From the NCBI GenBank assembly GCA_030527385.1, contig JAUNAY010000076.1:1-5964 (forward strand): 5,964 bases of DNA, read 5' to 3'. Source of the DNA: Fusobacterium sp. Lineage in GTDB: Bacteria > Fusobacteriota > Fusobacteriia > Fusobacteriales > Fusobacteriaceae. Below are positions 1 through 5,938 of this stretch, one piece after another. Position 1 is the first letter of the stretch. The number at the start of each line of letters is the position of its first letter. The notes beneath the pieces are model-generated. The model was not told the origin of the DNA. It did not search any database and saw nothing but the letters and a program-made list of their open reading frames with translations. The position numbers were made by a program, and so were the translations under genes.

Positions 1-644
1 TTTCCTACTATAAAACCTATTGTACTCATTACTATTCCAATATGTAATCCAGAAAGAGCAAATAGATGTGACACCCCTACATAATTAAATTTTTCTTTTA
101 AATCTTTAGGTATAGATTTATTATCACCTAAAATAACTGCCCTATACACTCTTTTAAAATATCTATTTCCTTTTTTTACAAAACTATCTACTTTCTTTTT
201 AAAATATCTTTCTAAAAAATTTTCTTCTATCTCTTTTGTATCTATTATATTTATACTTATAATACTTTTATCCTCTTTTTTCTCAATTCCTTTAAATTCA
301 CCCAAAATATTATATTTTCCATCTTTTAACTCAGGTATATAAATTATTATTTTTTCACTTAAATTTTTATTATCTACTTTTAAAACATTTCCTATCCCTC
401 TATTTAGTTCAACTTTTAATTTTAAAGTTTCTAAATAATTAAAATCGCTATGGTAAACACCTAAAACCAACCTTAGTAAAAATAAAATAGGAATAATATA
501 GATTAGTATATTCTTTTTTCTAAAAAAAATATAACAACTTGCTAAAGATAAAATAACTACTGAAATAACTAACCAACTTGAAAAAATTTTAAATAACCAT
601 AAAATTACAAATATCTCCCCAAGTAAAATATAAGTTATTTCCAT
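1..644 (-). CDS. comEC: ComEC/Rec2-family DNA uptake channel protein, N-terminal part (C-terminus beyond window edge)
   Basis: The reading frame runs without a stop from an ATG at 644 to the left edge, giving 214 residues of a longer protein. Two or three hydrophobic segments (about residues 4-21, 24-41 and 46-64) are followed by a charged, beta-rich soluble stretch (about 65-165), as in ComEC proteins, which carry an OB-like domain there. Then comes the start of the competence domain, with RAVILGD at 168-174 and the family signature GVSHLFALSGLHIGI at 190-204. ComEC forms the inner-membrane channel that passes single-stranded DNA into the cytoplasm during natural transformation. The start is supported by an AGAGGG ribosome binding site 7 bases upstream. 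It follows the symporter gene by 17 bp and is probably its operon partner. Whether it keeps the C-terminal metallo-beta-lactamase-like domain found in long ComEC proteins cannot be seen. Family assignment is firm; active transformation is not shown. Confidence 0.9.
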   Translation of the reverse strand, partial: MEITYILLGEIFVILWLFKIFSSWLVISVVILSLASCYIFFRKKNILIYIIPILFLLRLVLGVYHSDFNYLETLKLKVELNRGIGNVLKVDNKNLSEKIIIYIPELKDGKYNILGEFKGIEKKEDKSIISINIIDTKEIEENFLERYFKKKVDSFVKKGNRYFKRVYRAVILGDNKSIPKDLKEKFNYVGVSHLFALSGLHIGIVMSTIGFIVG

Positions 645-661
645 ATTTTTTCCCTCTTATA

Positions 662-1984
662 TTACTCTTTATACTTATAATAAAAAATAAATGAAACAAT
701 AAAAGATATTGCTGAAACTATCGAAGTAAAGTATATTCCACTTTTTTCAACCCCTTTAGGTGCTCCCATAATTGCAGTTAAAATATCTCCATTCCCAGAA
801 ACTAAAACTATTGGTAAAATCAATATTGAAATCAAAAATGCCATTTTTAAAAAGAAGCCCTGTATTCCAAAACATATTCCCTCTATACGTTGTCCAGAGC
901 TATCACTCATTTTACTTCCTATCTCACTTAACATAGCAGGTGGAAAAATAAAGCCAGCTCCTGCTATTGGTATTCCTATCAATGCAAATAATATAAATCC
1001 AAATTTAGCTGGAATAACTTTTCCTAAAAAGAATAGGGCTAAAGTAAAAATTATAAGCATAGTTAAACAAGCTAACATCACTTTTCTATAACCATATTTT
1101 CTTGAAAGAATATTTGTAGGATAAAAACATAGAGCTGACATTCCAAAAAGAAGTGCTGATGCAATTGTTATAGCTCCCTTTCCATATCCCATTATATCTT
1201 CAACAAAATAGTTCATCACTGCTCTTAAATTATTAAATCCTATAAAGAAAAATAAAAGCCCCATCAGATACATTATAAACTCTCTATTTTTAAATACTAT
1301 TCCCATAGTTTCTTTAAATGTTGCATTTGAACTTTTACCAAGAGAGTATTTTTTCTCTGGCACAAACAATACAGTAATAAGTCCACCTATAACTGCAACT
1401 ATACAAAGAGTTACTATCATTCCTCTAATTCCAGTTAAAGTATCGTTTTTCCCCATTATTTCTATTAATTTTCCCGGTATTATCATAGCTACAGCTGTAT
1501 ATATCAATCTAAAAATTGATTGCCAAGTTGACAAATTTAATCTTTCCTCTTGTGTCTGTCCAATCTCTGGAATAAGAGAGTTATATGGTGCCCCTACAAC
1601 TGTATAAAAAGTAAAAAACAACGATCCTACCAAAGCTAAATAAAGGAAAGCTCCCTTTTCATTGCCCATCGGTGGATAGAAAAAGGCTATTGTACATAAT
1701 GCTAATGGAATAGTTCCAACTGCTATAAATGGAATTCTTCTTCCCCATCTTGTATTCACTTTATCAGATAAAAACCCAACCAAAGGATCTGTTATCATAT
1801 CTACAAGTCTTGATATAACAAGTGCTAAAGATATTAATAATGGTGCCATAACAGGTTTTAGCCCTGAACTTTCTGGTGGTAAATAAAAGTATAATATCCA
1901 TTGTGCAAAAATTTGATCTACTATTGCATAACTTACTCCTAATCCATAAAAAATTTGTATATTTAAAGGTATCCTCTTCTCCAT
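662..1984 (-). CDS. GPH-family (MelB-like) cation:sugar symporter, MFS superfamily
   Basis: A complete 440-residue, very hydrophobic protein with about 12 membrane-spanning segments, the usual length for glycoside-pentoside-hexuronide:cation symporters. The diagnostic motif lies in TM2 and the following loop: R59-x2-D62-x3-D66-P67-x2-G70, then SD at 73-74 and RWGRR at 79-83. By position D62 and D66 correspond to the cation-binding aspartates (D55 and D59) of MelB. A short charged central loop follows at about residues 208-230, and the second half has the typical QRIEG...FG...FFLKMAF stretch before the last helices. Such proteins sit in the inner membrane and import sugars or glycosides with Na+ or H+. 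The substrate cannot be read from the sequence, and there is no glycosidase or sugar kinase in the window to hint at it. The ATG at 1984 has a GAGGGAG ribosome binding site. It starts 20 bp after tmcAL and ends 17 bp before comEC, so it is probably co-transcribed with both. Confidence 0.88.
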   Translation of the reverse strand: MEKRIPLNIQIFYGLGVSYAIVDQIFAQWILYFYLPPESSGLKPVMAPLLISLALVISRLVDMITDPLVGFLSDKVNTRWGRRIPFIAVGTIPLALCTIAFFYPPMGNEKGAFLYLALVGSLFFTFYTVVGAPYNSLIPEIGQTQEERLNLSTWQSIFRLIYTAVAMIIPGKLIEIMGKNDTLTGIRGMIVTLCIVAVIGGLITVLFVPEKKYSLGKSSNATFKETMGIVFKNREFIMYLMGLLFFFIGFNNLRAVMNYFVEDIMGYGKGAITIASALLFGMSALCFYPTNILSRKYGYRKVMLACLTMLIIFTLALFFLGKVIPAKFGFILFALIGIPIAGAGFIFPPAMLSEIGSKMSDSSGQRIEGICFGIQGFFLKMAFLISILILPIVLVSGNGDILTAIMGAPKGVEKSGIYFTSIVSAISFIVSFIFYYKYKE

Positions 1985-2004
1985 TTTTCTCCCTCACTTT
2001 TCTT

Positions 2005-3180
2005 TTAATCTTTTATTATTATAGGTATTTTTCTATCCTCATAATAATTTTGCATTTTATATATAGTAGATGCTCTTTCATTAAATTCTATTAATTCTCT
2101 AGTTTCACTAGAAAAATTATCTTGAATATTTTTTAAAGAACTTATTATTTTTTTATTTTCATAACGTTTTAAATAGTTAAGATACTCTCTGCCTTTTTTG
2201 TTAAATCCCATTATTCTGACATATGAAATCTCTTTTTTTATATTTTCTGTAAGCTCTTTTGTTATCCCCAGCAAAATATGAATTAGAATTCTTTGAGTTC
2301 TTCCATAGGTAAAACGTCTGCTTTCTATCTCTTTATAAAAACTTTTAAAATCACTATTTTTGATAGCTGATTCATACAATCTATTTTCAAATCCATTTTC
2401 CATATCTTGAATATTTAAAAGATTATCTTTATTTCTAATAATTTCATATCTAATTAATGAATAATATTTTTCAAGATCAACTATTTTCTCTTTCTCTATC
2501 TCCTCTGTTAAAATATCATAACTTTCTTTAGGAAGATATTTTTTTATATTTTCTTTATTTTTTATCATTTGCCTAATCCCAGTGGCACTAGCTATATTTT
2601 CGTTAGCTTCTATACTGTGATAACTAACCTTTTCACGTAAAATTGTTACTGGCTCAATAGTTGAATTCCAATATTTTATTGCTTTTATATACTCTGCTCC
2701 CAATATATCATTAGAAAGTTTTATCTGTTCTTTGCCACTTATCTCCTTTAGAGCTTTTGAGTGTGCTGTTGGGTATGAATCTCCACTCTTTAAAAAATAT
2801 CTTATTTTATCTTTAAAATCTTGACTTTCCTCCAATAGAGCAATCTTTTTTAGTTCCTCTATATTTGAAGTTTCAGATCCAAATACAACTTTACTACACT
2901 GAAGCTCATTCAATATCCCTATGGCTCCTTTAGCAAATATTTCAGCACTTTGGCACGAATAGAAGCTAGGTAGCTCCACAACTATATCCACTCCACTTTT
3001 TAAAGCTATTTCAGCCCGTTTCCAACGATTTATAATAGCTGGTTCACCTCTTTGAACAAAATCTCCACTCATTACAGCAATTTTTACACTTTCATTATCA
3101 ATCTCATCTATCTTTTTTAAATGTAATCTATGCCCATTATGAAAGGGATTATATTCAACTATAACACCTACTGCTTTCAT
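2005..3180 (-). CDS. tmcAL: tRNA(Met) cytidine acetate ligase
   Basis: A complete 391-residue protein of the TmcAL family (formerly YlbM, DUF795), cytoplasmic. TmcAL activates acetate with ATP to acetyl-adenylate and transfers the acetyl group to the wobble cytidine (C34) of elongator tRNA-Met, giving ac4C, which helps keep AUG from being confused with AUA. The N-terminus has the nucleotidyltransferase motif GVIVEYNPFHNGH (residues 5-17) with the HxGH signature at 14-17. SGDFVQRGEPAIINRWKRAE follows at 38-57, then FGSET (100-104), NDILGAEYIKAI (157-168), SATGIR (198-203) and the C-terminal RRFTYGRTQRILIH (288-301) and ERASTIY (368-374) blocks. Length fits the family (about 390-415). The ATG at 3180 is preceded by AAGGAGAG. 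It is the first gene of the row tmcAL, symporter, comEC and has its own promoter just upstream. Its low-GC host, rich in AUA codons, fits the enzyme's role. Confidence 0.94.
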   Translation of the reverse strand: MKAVGVIVEYNPFHNGHRLHLKKIDEIDNESVKIAVMSGDFVQRGEPAIINRWKRAEIALKSGVDIVVELPSFYSCQSAEIFAKGAIGILNELQCSKVVFGSETSNIEELKKIALLEESQDFKDKIRYFLKSGDSYPTAHSKALKEISGKEQIKLSNDILGAEYIKAIKYWNSTIEPVTILREKVSYHSIEANENIASATGIRQMIKNKENIKKYLPKESYDILTEEIEKEKIVDLEKYYSLIRYEIIRNKDNLLNIQDMENGFENRLYESAIKNSDFKSFYKEIESRRFTYGRTQRILIHILLGITKELTENIKKEISYVRIMGFNKKGREYLNYLKRYENKKIISSLKNIQDNFSSETRELIEFNERASTIYKMQNYYEDRKIPIIIKD

Positions 3181-3206
3181 TTTCTCTCCTTTCCACGTAT
3201 AACTAC

Positions 3207-3235
3207 ATAATATCAGTTGTTTACTTTCAAATCAA
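3207..3235 (-). promoter_or_regulatory. sigma-70-type promoter of the tmcAL operon
   Basis: Read on the minus strand there is TTGATT (3230-3235), a 17-base spacer and TATTAT (3207-3212). A TG one base before the -10 box gives an extended -10. Transcription would start near 3200, leaving a leader of about 20 bases that is mostly the ribosome binding site, so no riboswitch or leader peptide fits. It lies back to back with the coaX promoter. Predicted from the sequence only. Confidence 0.6.
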
Positions 3236-3256
3236 TTATTATTTATGAAATTTTAC

Positions 3257-3284
3257 TTGATTTTTCCATTTTTTAGTTTATAAT
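3257..3284 (+). promoter_or_regulatory. sigma-70-type promoter of coaX
   Basis: TTGATT (3257-3262), a 16-base spacer and a perfect TATAAT (3279-3284) lie 32 bases before the coaX start codon. The expected start site near 3291 leaves a leader of about 26 bases. This leader contains the strong ribosome binding site AAGGAGG (3304-3310), six bases before the ATG at 3317. The -35 box is the mirror image of the tmcAL -35 box 21 bp away. Confidence 0.65.
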
Positions 3285-3316
3285 TAGGTAAAACTAAATG
3301 TTTAAGGAGGATACAA

Positions 3317-4087
3317 ATGCTTTTAGCAATAGATATTGGAAATACACATATAGTAACTGGACTTTTAGATGATAATGGAGAAGTACTTTTAACTTTTAGA
3401 GTAGCTTCCAATGATAAACTTACAGAAGATGAATATTTTGCATATTTAAGAAGTATCTCTGAATTTAACAAAATCGATATTAAAAATATTAAAGGAATTA
3501 TAGTAGCTTCTGTTGTTCCAAACCTTATTACAATTTTTCAATTTTTAGGAAAAAAATATTTTCATATTGAGCCTATGATTGTAAGTCCTGATATAAAAAT
3601 ACCATTTACTTTTGCTCCAAATCTTAACCCTACTGGATTTGGTGCTGATAGAATAATAGATATAGTTCAATCATTAGATGATTTTCCAGATAAAAATTTA
3701 GTTGTTTTTGACTTTGGAAGTGCTACAACTTATGAAGTATTAGAAAAAAATGTATATGTTGGAGGAGGTATTCTCCCTGGAATAGAAATGTCTATAAACG
3801 CTCTTTTTGCAAATACTGCTAAATTACCTAAAGTTAAATTTAGTACTCCTGAATCTGTGCTTGGTAAAAATACAAACGAACAGATTCAAGCTGGTATCTT
3901 CTATGGTTATGCTGGGCAAATTAAACATATTATCAAAAAAATCAAAGAAGTTATTGATAATCCATTTATAGTAGCTACTGGAGGATTAGGAAAAATTCTT
4001 TCTGCTGAAATAGAAGAAATTGACGTTTATTCACCTGATCTAAGTATCAAAGGACTTTATACTCTTTATAATTATAATAAAAAATAA
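3317..4087 (+). CDS. coaX: Type III pantothenate kinase
   Basis: A complete 256-residue cytoplasmic enzyme of the ASKHA-fold CoaX family, which phosphorylates pantothenate with ATP in the first step of coenzyme A synthesis. Unlike type I kinases it is not feedback-inhibited by CoA, and it needs a monovalent cation such as K+ or NH4+. Visible motifs in order are the phosphate-1 loop LLAIDIGNTH (2-11, D6 for Mg/ATP), the substrate/catalytic motif GADRI (109-113, D111 the expected general base), the phosphate-2 loop VFDFGSATTYE (130-140, D132 for the cation site), GGGILPG (149-155) and the adenosine motif ATGGLG (220-225). Length matches the family (about 250-260). The start is fixed by AAGGAGG six bases upstream and by the DxGNT motif at the very N-terminus. 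It stands alone on the plus strand, divergent from tmcAL and convergent with the secreted-protein gene, so it is probably monocistronic. Confidence 0.95.
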   Translation: MLLAIDIGNTHIVTGLLDDNGEVLLTFRVASNDKLTEDEYFAYLRSISEFNKIDIKNIKGIIVASVVPNLITIFQFLGKKYFHIEPMIVSPDIKIPFTFAPNLNPTGFGADRIIDIVQSLDDFPDKNLVVFDFGSATTYEVLEKNVYVGGGILPGIEMSINALFANTAKLPKVKFSTPESVLGKNTNEQIQAGIFYGYAGQIKHIIKKIKEVIDNPFIVATGGLGKILSAEIEEIDVYSPDLSIKGLYTLYNYNKK

Positions 4088-4091
4088 TAAA

Positions 4092-4114
4092 AGAGGGAGT
4101 TTTAATCTCCCTCT
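4092..4114 (-). terminator. Hairpin terminator between convergent genes, stronger on the minus strand
   Basis: An 8-bp perfect stem (AGAGGGAG at 4092-4099, CTCCCTCT at 4107-4114) encloses a 7-base loop. Read on the minus strand it is followed directly by a T-rich tract (TTTTATTATTTTTT) that overlaps the last codons of coaX. This makes it a good intrinsic terminator for the secreted-protein gene ending at 4120. On the plus strand the stem is followed by CAATCC rather than T residues, so for coaX it is at best a weak terminator. Confidence 0.72.
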
Positions 4115-4119
4115 CAATC

Positions 4120-4683
4120 CTATTTTATCAAATTTTTATTCTTTTTAATAAAATCTATTATTTTAAAATATTCTTCCATAGAAGCATCAATATACGCTTT
4201 TTGTCCTACATAGTTATTAGGATATAGTTTTTCAGCAGTTTCTTTATAAATATTAATTACCTCTGTTGGAACTTTTGAAACAGCTATATTTTTTTCCATT
4301 TCAGCTTTTGCAACACTATTTTTTTCTTCACTAACTTCTAAATTCTTAATAGTTTCTTTTTTTACTCTTTCAACTAATTCGTGATAATCTCTAATTTCAT
4401 CTGGCAAAACTTGATATTGTTTTGCATAGTTTGCTCCATACATAACTGTTAATTTATGTTTTATTCTTTCAAATTCATTTGCAGGTATACCAGACTCTTT
4501 CCCCATTTTTTCTATTTTTAAATATGAATCTATTTGCCAATTTTTATATCTTATCTTTTCACTTCCATCTAAAGTTTGAGATGCTTTAGTTATAGCCTTT
4601 TCAACATCTTCTGGAACTTTTTCTCTTGCTCCAAATGCACTAATACTTAAAATTGCTACTCCTAGTAATATTAATTTTTTCAT
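4120..4683 (-). CDS. Small secreted/periplasmic protein of unknown function, with an internal repeat
   Basis: A complete 187-residue protein; I do not recognise the family. The N-terminus is a classic Sec signal peptide: positive MKK, hydrophobic LILLGVAILSIS, then AFG|A with likely cleavage after G18. There is no cysteine at the cleavage site, so it is not a lipoprotein, and the mature part contains no cysteine. The mature part (about 169 residues) is charged, rich in Lys and Glu, and looks mainly helical, with no membrane segment, so it is probably periplasmic or secreted. Residues 66-109 and 138-181 align without gaps at an offset of 72, sharing P, K, Y, N-Y, Q, Y and K-K, which suggests an internal duplication. 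The ribosome binding site GGGAGG (4688-4693) is only 4 bases from the ATG. An IS3-family element lies immediately upstream, so its native promoter is probably displaced. A hairpin terminator follows. Alternatives such as an adhesin accessory or lysozyme-inhibitor-like protein are not supported by any motif I can see. Confidence 0.8.
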   Translation of the reverse strand: MKKLILLGVAILSISAFGAREKVPEDVEKAITKASQTLDGSEKIRYKNWQIDSYLKIEKMGKESGIPANEFERIKHKLTVMYGANYAKQYQVLPDEIRDYHELVERVKKETIKNLEVSEEKNSVAKAEMEKNIAVSKVPTEVINIYKETAEKLYPNNYVGQKAYIDASMEEYFKIIDFIKKNKNLIK

Positions 4684-4685
4684 TT

Positions 4686-4709
4686 TGCCTCCCTATTATT
4701 TTGTTAAAT
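4686..4709 (+). repeat. Candidate terminal inverted repeat, orfB-side end of the IS
   Basis: Reading inward on the plus strand, TGCCTCCCT is followed by ATTATTTTGTTAAA. The other end, read inward on the minus strand, has TGACAGGGA followed by an overlapping block ATTTTTTTGTATAAA. The TG tip, one C and most of the inner AT block match with one small gap in each sequence, but the CTCCC versus AGGGA segment does not. An alternative tip is the TG at 4702-4703. The candidate overlaps the orfB stop codon and the ribosome binding site of the secreted-protein gene. Confidence 0.35.
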
Positions 4710-5591
4710 TCCTATTATTTTTCTTTTATACTCCAAAGGACTCATACCTTCTAATTTTGCTTGAATTCTTTCATTATTATAGAACTCTATATAATTTTCT
4801 ATCCTTTTACATATTTCATAACACGAAAGTTTTCCATTTAAAAGATATATTAGTTCTGTTTTTAGATGTCCAAAAAATATCTCTATCGGAACATTATCCC
4901 AACAGTTTCCTCTCCTAGACATAGACTGAACTATCCCTCTCTCCCTTAGCATATCACAATATTTTGTTTCTGTATACTGAAAACCTTGATCTGTATGTAA
5001 AATACAATTTTCAGCTAGTGGCATTTTAAATAGTTTTAACAAAGTTTTCTTTACAAGAGAAAAATCATTTTTTTCTGCTATATCATAAGCTATTATTTGA
5101 TTGTTAAAAATATCTTTTACAGCATTCAAATATATTTTTCTATCTTTGATATTTATTTGAGTTATATCCATACAAAGTTTTTCTAAAGGACGTTTTGCAT
5201 AAAATTCTCTATTTAAAACATTAGCAGTTATTCTCTCTGCCCAGCTTTTTCCTTTATAATTATGACTTCTAATTATTGATTTAGTTCCCAATTCTTTCAT
5301 CAATCTATACACTCTTTTATGGTTAACTTTGAATGGAACTTCTTTATTTATATAAAGGCACATTCTTCTTACTCCGTATGTACCCCCACAATTATTATAT
5401 ATATTTTTTATCAAAATTTCTAAAATTTCATTTTCCAATTTTCTTTTACTTGGATATTCTTTTGATTTTTTCCACTTGTAGTAACCACTTCTTGAAACTC
5501 CTGCTATTTTGCAAAGAGTCACAACACTAATTTTATTTTTCAAATCATCTATTGCTAGATATTTATTTGCTCTAGTTGAAGAGCATAGAGC
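4704..5591 (-). CDS. IS3-family DDE transposase catalytic part (OrfB, made as OrfAB by -1 frameshift)
   Basis: This is the catalytic half of the IS3 transposase, which cuts and joins the IS ends by the two-metal DDE mechanism. The frame is open from 5603 and is entered at 5591 by frameshifting, giving 295 residues after 92 from OrfA (387 in total, normal for IS150-like OrfAB). The only early in-frame start is a TTG at 5543 with no clear ribosome binding site. Numbering from that TTG, a helix-turn-helix-like region with TYGVRR lies at 55-60 and the rve integrase core follows. The catalytic acids are D126 (CMDITQI), D185 (HTDQGFQY) and E221 in the GNCWDNVPIEIFF block. D185 and E221 are separated by exactly 35 residues, and K228 lies seven after the glutamate, as in the family. 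The C-terminus carries the usual FYNNERIQAKLEGMSPLEY block (254-272). There is no premature stop or lost catalytic residue. It ends 20 bp before the secreted-protein gene. Confidence 0.93.
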   Translation of the reverse strand, partial: ALCSSTRANKYLAIDDLKNKISVVTLCKIAGVSRSGYYKWKKSKEYPSKRKLENEILEILIKNIYNNCGGTYGVRRMCLYINKEVPFKVNHKRVYRLMKELGTKSIIRSHNYKGKSWAERITANVLNREFYAKRPLEKLCMDITQINIKDRKIYLNAVKDIFNNQIIAYDIAEKNDFSLVKKTLLKLFKMPLAENCILHTDQGFQYTETKYCDMLRERGIVQSMSRRGNCWDNVPIEIFFGHLKTELIYLLNGKLSCYEICKRIENYIEFYNNERIQAKLEGMSPLEYKRKIIGI

Positions 5592-5866
5592 TTTTTTAAG
5601 TATTCATTTTCTATCTTTAAAATTTTATTCTCTTTTTTTAAACTTAATAATCTTTTTGATTTTTTACTTTTATACTGTTTTACCACTTTTTTGTCGTCAA
5701 ATACCTTTTCTCCAAGTTGATTATATTTTTTTACCCAATTATGTATTTGTGTATCCGATTTTATGTCCAAACTTTTTGCTATACTTACTGCACTAATATT
5801 AGAACTCAAATATAATTTAACAGCTTTTAATTTTAATTCTTTCGTATATTTACTATATTTTTTCAT
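5555..5866 (-). CDS. IS3-family OrfA, helix-turn-helix DNA-binding protein
   Basis: A 103-residue protein that binds the IS ends and, as in other IS3 elements, supplies the N-terminal domain of OrfAB; alone it commonly acts as a regulator or inhibitor. Residues 6-48 form the HTH_Tnp_1-type region (YTKELKLKAVKLYL, then SIAKSLDIKSDTQIHNWVKKY). Residues 73-98 form a leucine-zipper-like coiled coil with L/I residues at heptad spacing (LLSLKKENKILKIENEYLKKL), used for multimerisation. I chose the ATG at 5866 over the in-frame GTG at 5881, because that GTG lies inside the GGAGGTGG ribosome binding site (5872-5879) placed five bases before the ATG. The last 11 codons lie after the frameshift site and are read only when the ribosome stays in frame. 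Confidence 0.9.
   Translation of the reverse strand: MKKYSKYTKELKLKAVKLYLSSNISAVSIAKSLDIKSDTQIHNWVKKYNQLGEKVFDDKKVVKQYKSKKSKRLLSLKKENKILKIENEYLKKLYALQLEQINI
5568..5597 (-). promoter_or_regulatory. Programmed -1 ribosomal frameshift site with downstream stem-loop (orfA/orfB)
   Basis: In the orfA frame the codons TTA AAA AAG contain the slippery heptamer A AAA AAG (5591-5597), the best-known -1 site of IS3 elements and of E. coli dnaX. The orfB frame is exactly -1 relative to orfA and is open across this point, since its last upstream stop (TGA) is at 5604-5606. Five bases after the heptamer a perfect 6-bp stem, TGCTCT with AGAGCA, encloses a 6-base loop (5568-5585). This is a plausible stimulatory hairpin at the usual distance. 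A competing stem, GCTCTA with TAGAGC, is also possible. No frameshift frequency can be inferred. Confidence 0.85.
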
Positions 5867-5888
5867 AAAATCCACCTCCACAAAAAAT

Positions 5889-5921
5889 AAAAATTATAAT
5901 CTTAATATAATTATAATTTTT
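5889..5921. repeat. 12-bp perfect inverted repeat around the transposase start site
   Basis: AAAAATTATAAT (5889-5900) and ATTATAATTTTT (5910-5921) are perfect reverse complements with a 9-base gap. The right arm contains the transposase -10 box and the gap contains the expected transcription start. On the minus strand the structure is followed by a T-rich stretch (ATTTTTTG). In a transcript reading in from outside it could therefore act as a weak terminator-like hairpin, although the stem has no G or C. Confidence 0.6.
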
Positions 5922-5938
5922 TTGTATAACTTTTTCAA
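5910..5938 (-). promoter_or_regulatory. Promoter of the IS transposase genes
   Basis: On the minus strand there is TTGAAA (5933-5938), a 17-base spacer (5916-5932) and a perfect TATAAT (5910-5915). The expected start site near 5903 lies about 37 bases before the orfA ATG. The 17-base spacer contains one complete arm of a 14-bp inverted repeat, and the -10 box forms part of a second inverted repeat. Spacing and boxes are close to ideal, though the surroundings are so AT-rich that chance matches are easier. Confidence 0.65.

Noticed and set aside
1764..2094. Small open frames on both strands overlapping the symporter and tmcAL genes
   Set aside because: They lie inside well-supported genes in other frames, lack ribosome binding sites and give low-complexity, phenylalanine- and isoleucine-rich or motif-free translations.
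3181..3316. Riboswitch or attenuator in the tmcAL-coaX intergenic region
   Set aside because: Leaders of about 20-26 bases leave no room for a structured RNA, and no GC-bearing hairpin is present.
3253..3471. 72-codon minus-strand frame over the coaX start
   Set aside because: It is antisense to the conserved N-terminus of coaX and covers its promoter; it has no ribosome binding site or recognisable motif.
3722..3736. Apparent deviation in the CoaX phosphate-2 loop (Ser in place of the usual Thr, Glu after TTY)
   Set aside because: The position after TTY varies within the family and Ser for Thr is conservative; the cation-site and ATP-binding residues are kept, so loss of function is not indicated.
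5541..5543. Independent OrfB start at TTG 5543
   Set aside because: There is no clear ribosome binding site, and the orfB frame is open back to 5603 across a canonical frameshift site, so entry by frameshifting explains it better.
4685..5796. Plus-strand frames of 65-95 codons across the IS
   Set aside because: They are antisense shadows of orfA and orfB, with the Phe/Leu/Tyr-rich composition expected from the complement of Lys-rich coding sequence.
5879..5881. GTG start of orfA adding five residues
   Set aside because: The GTG lies within the GGAGGTGG ribosome binding site that serves the ATG at 5866.
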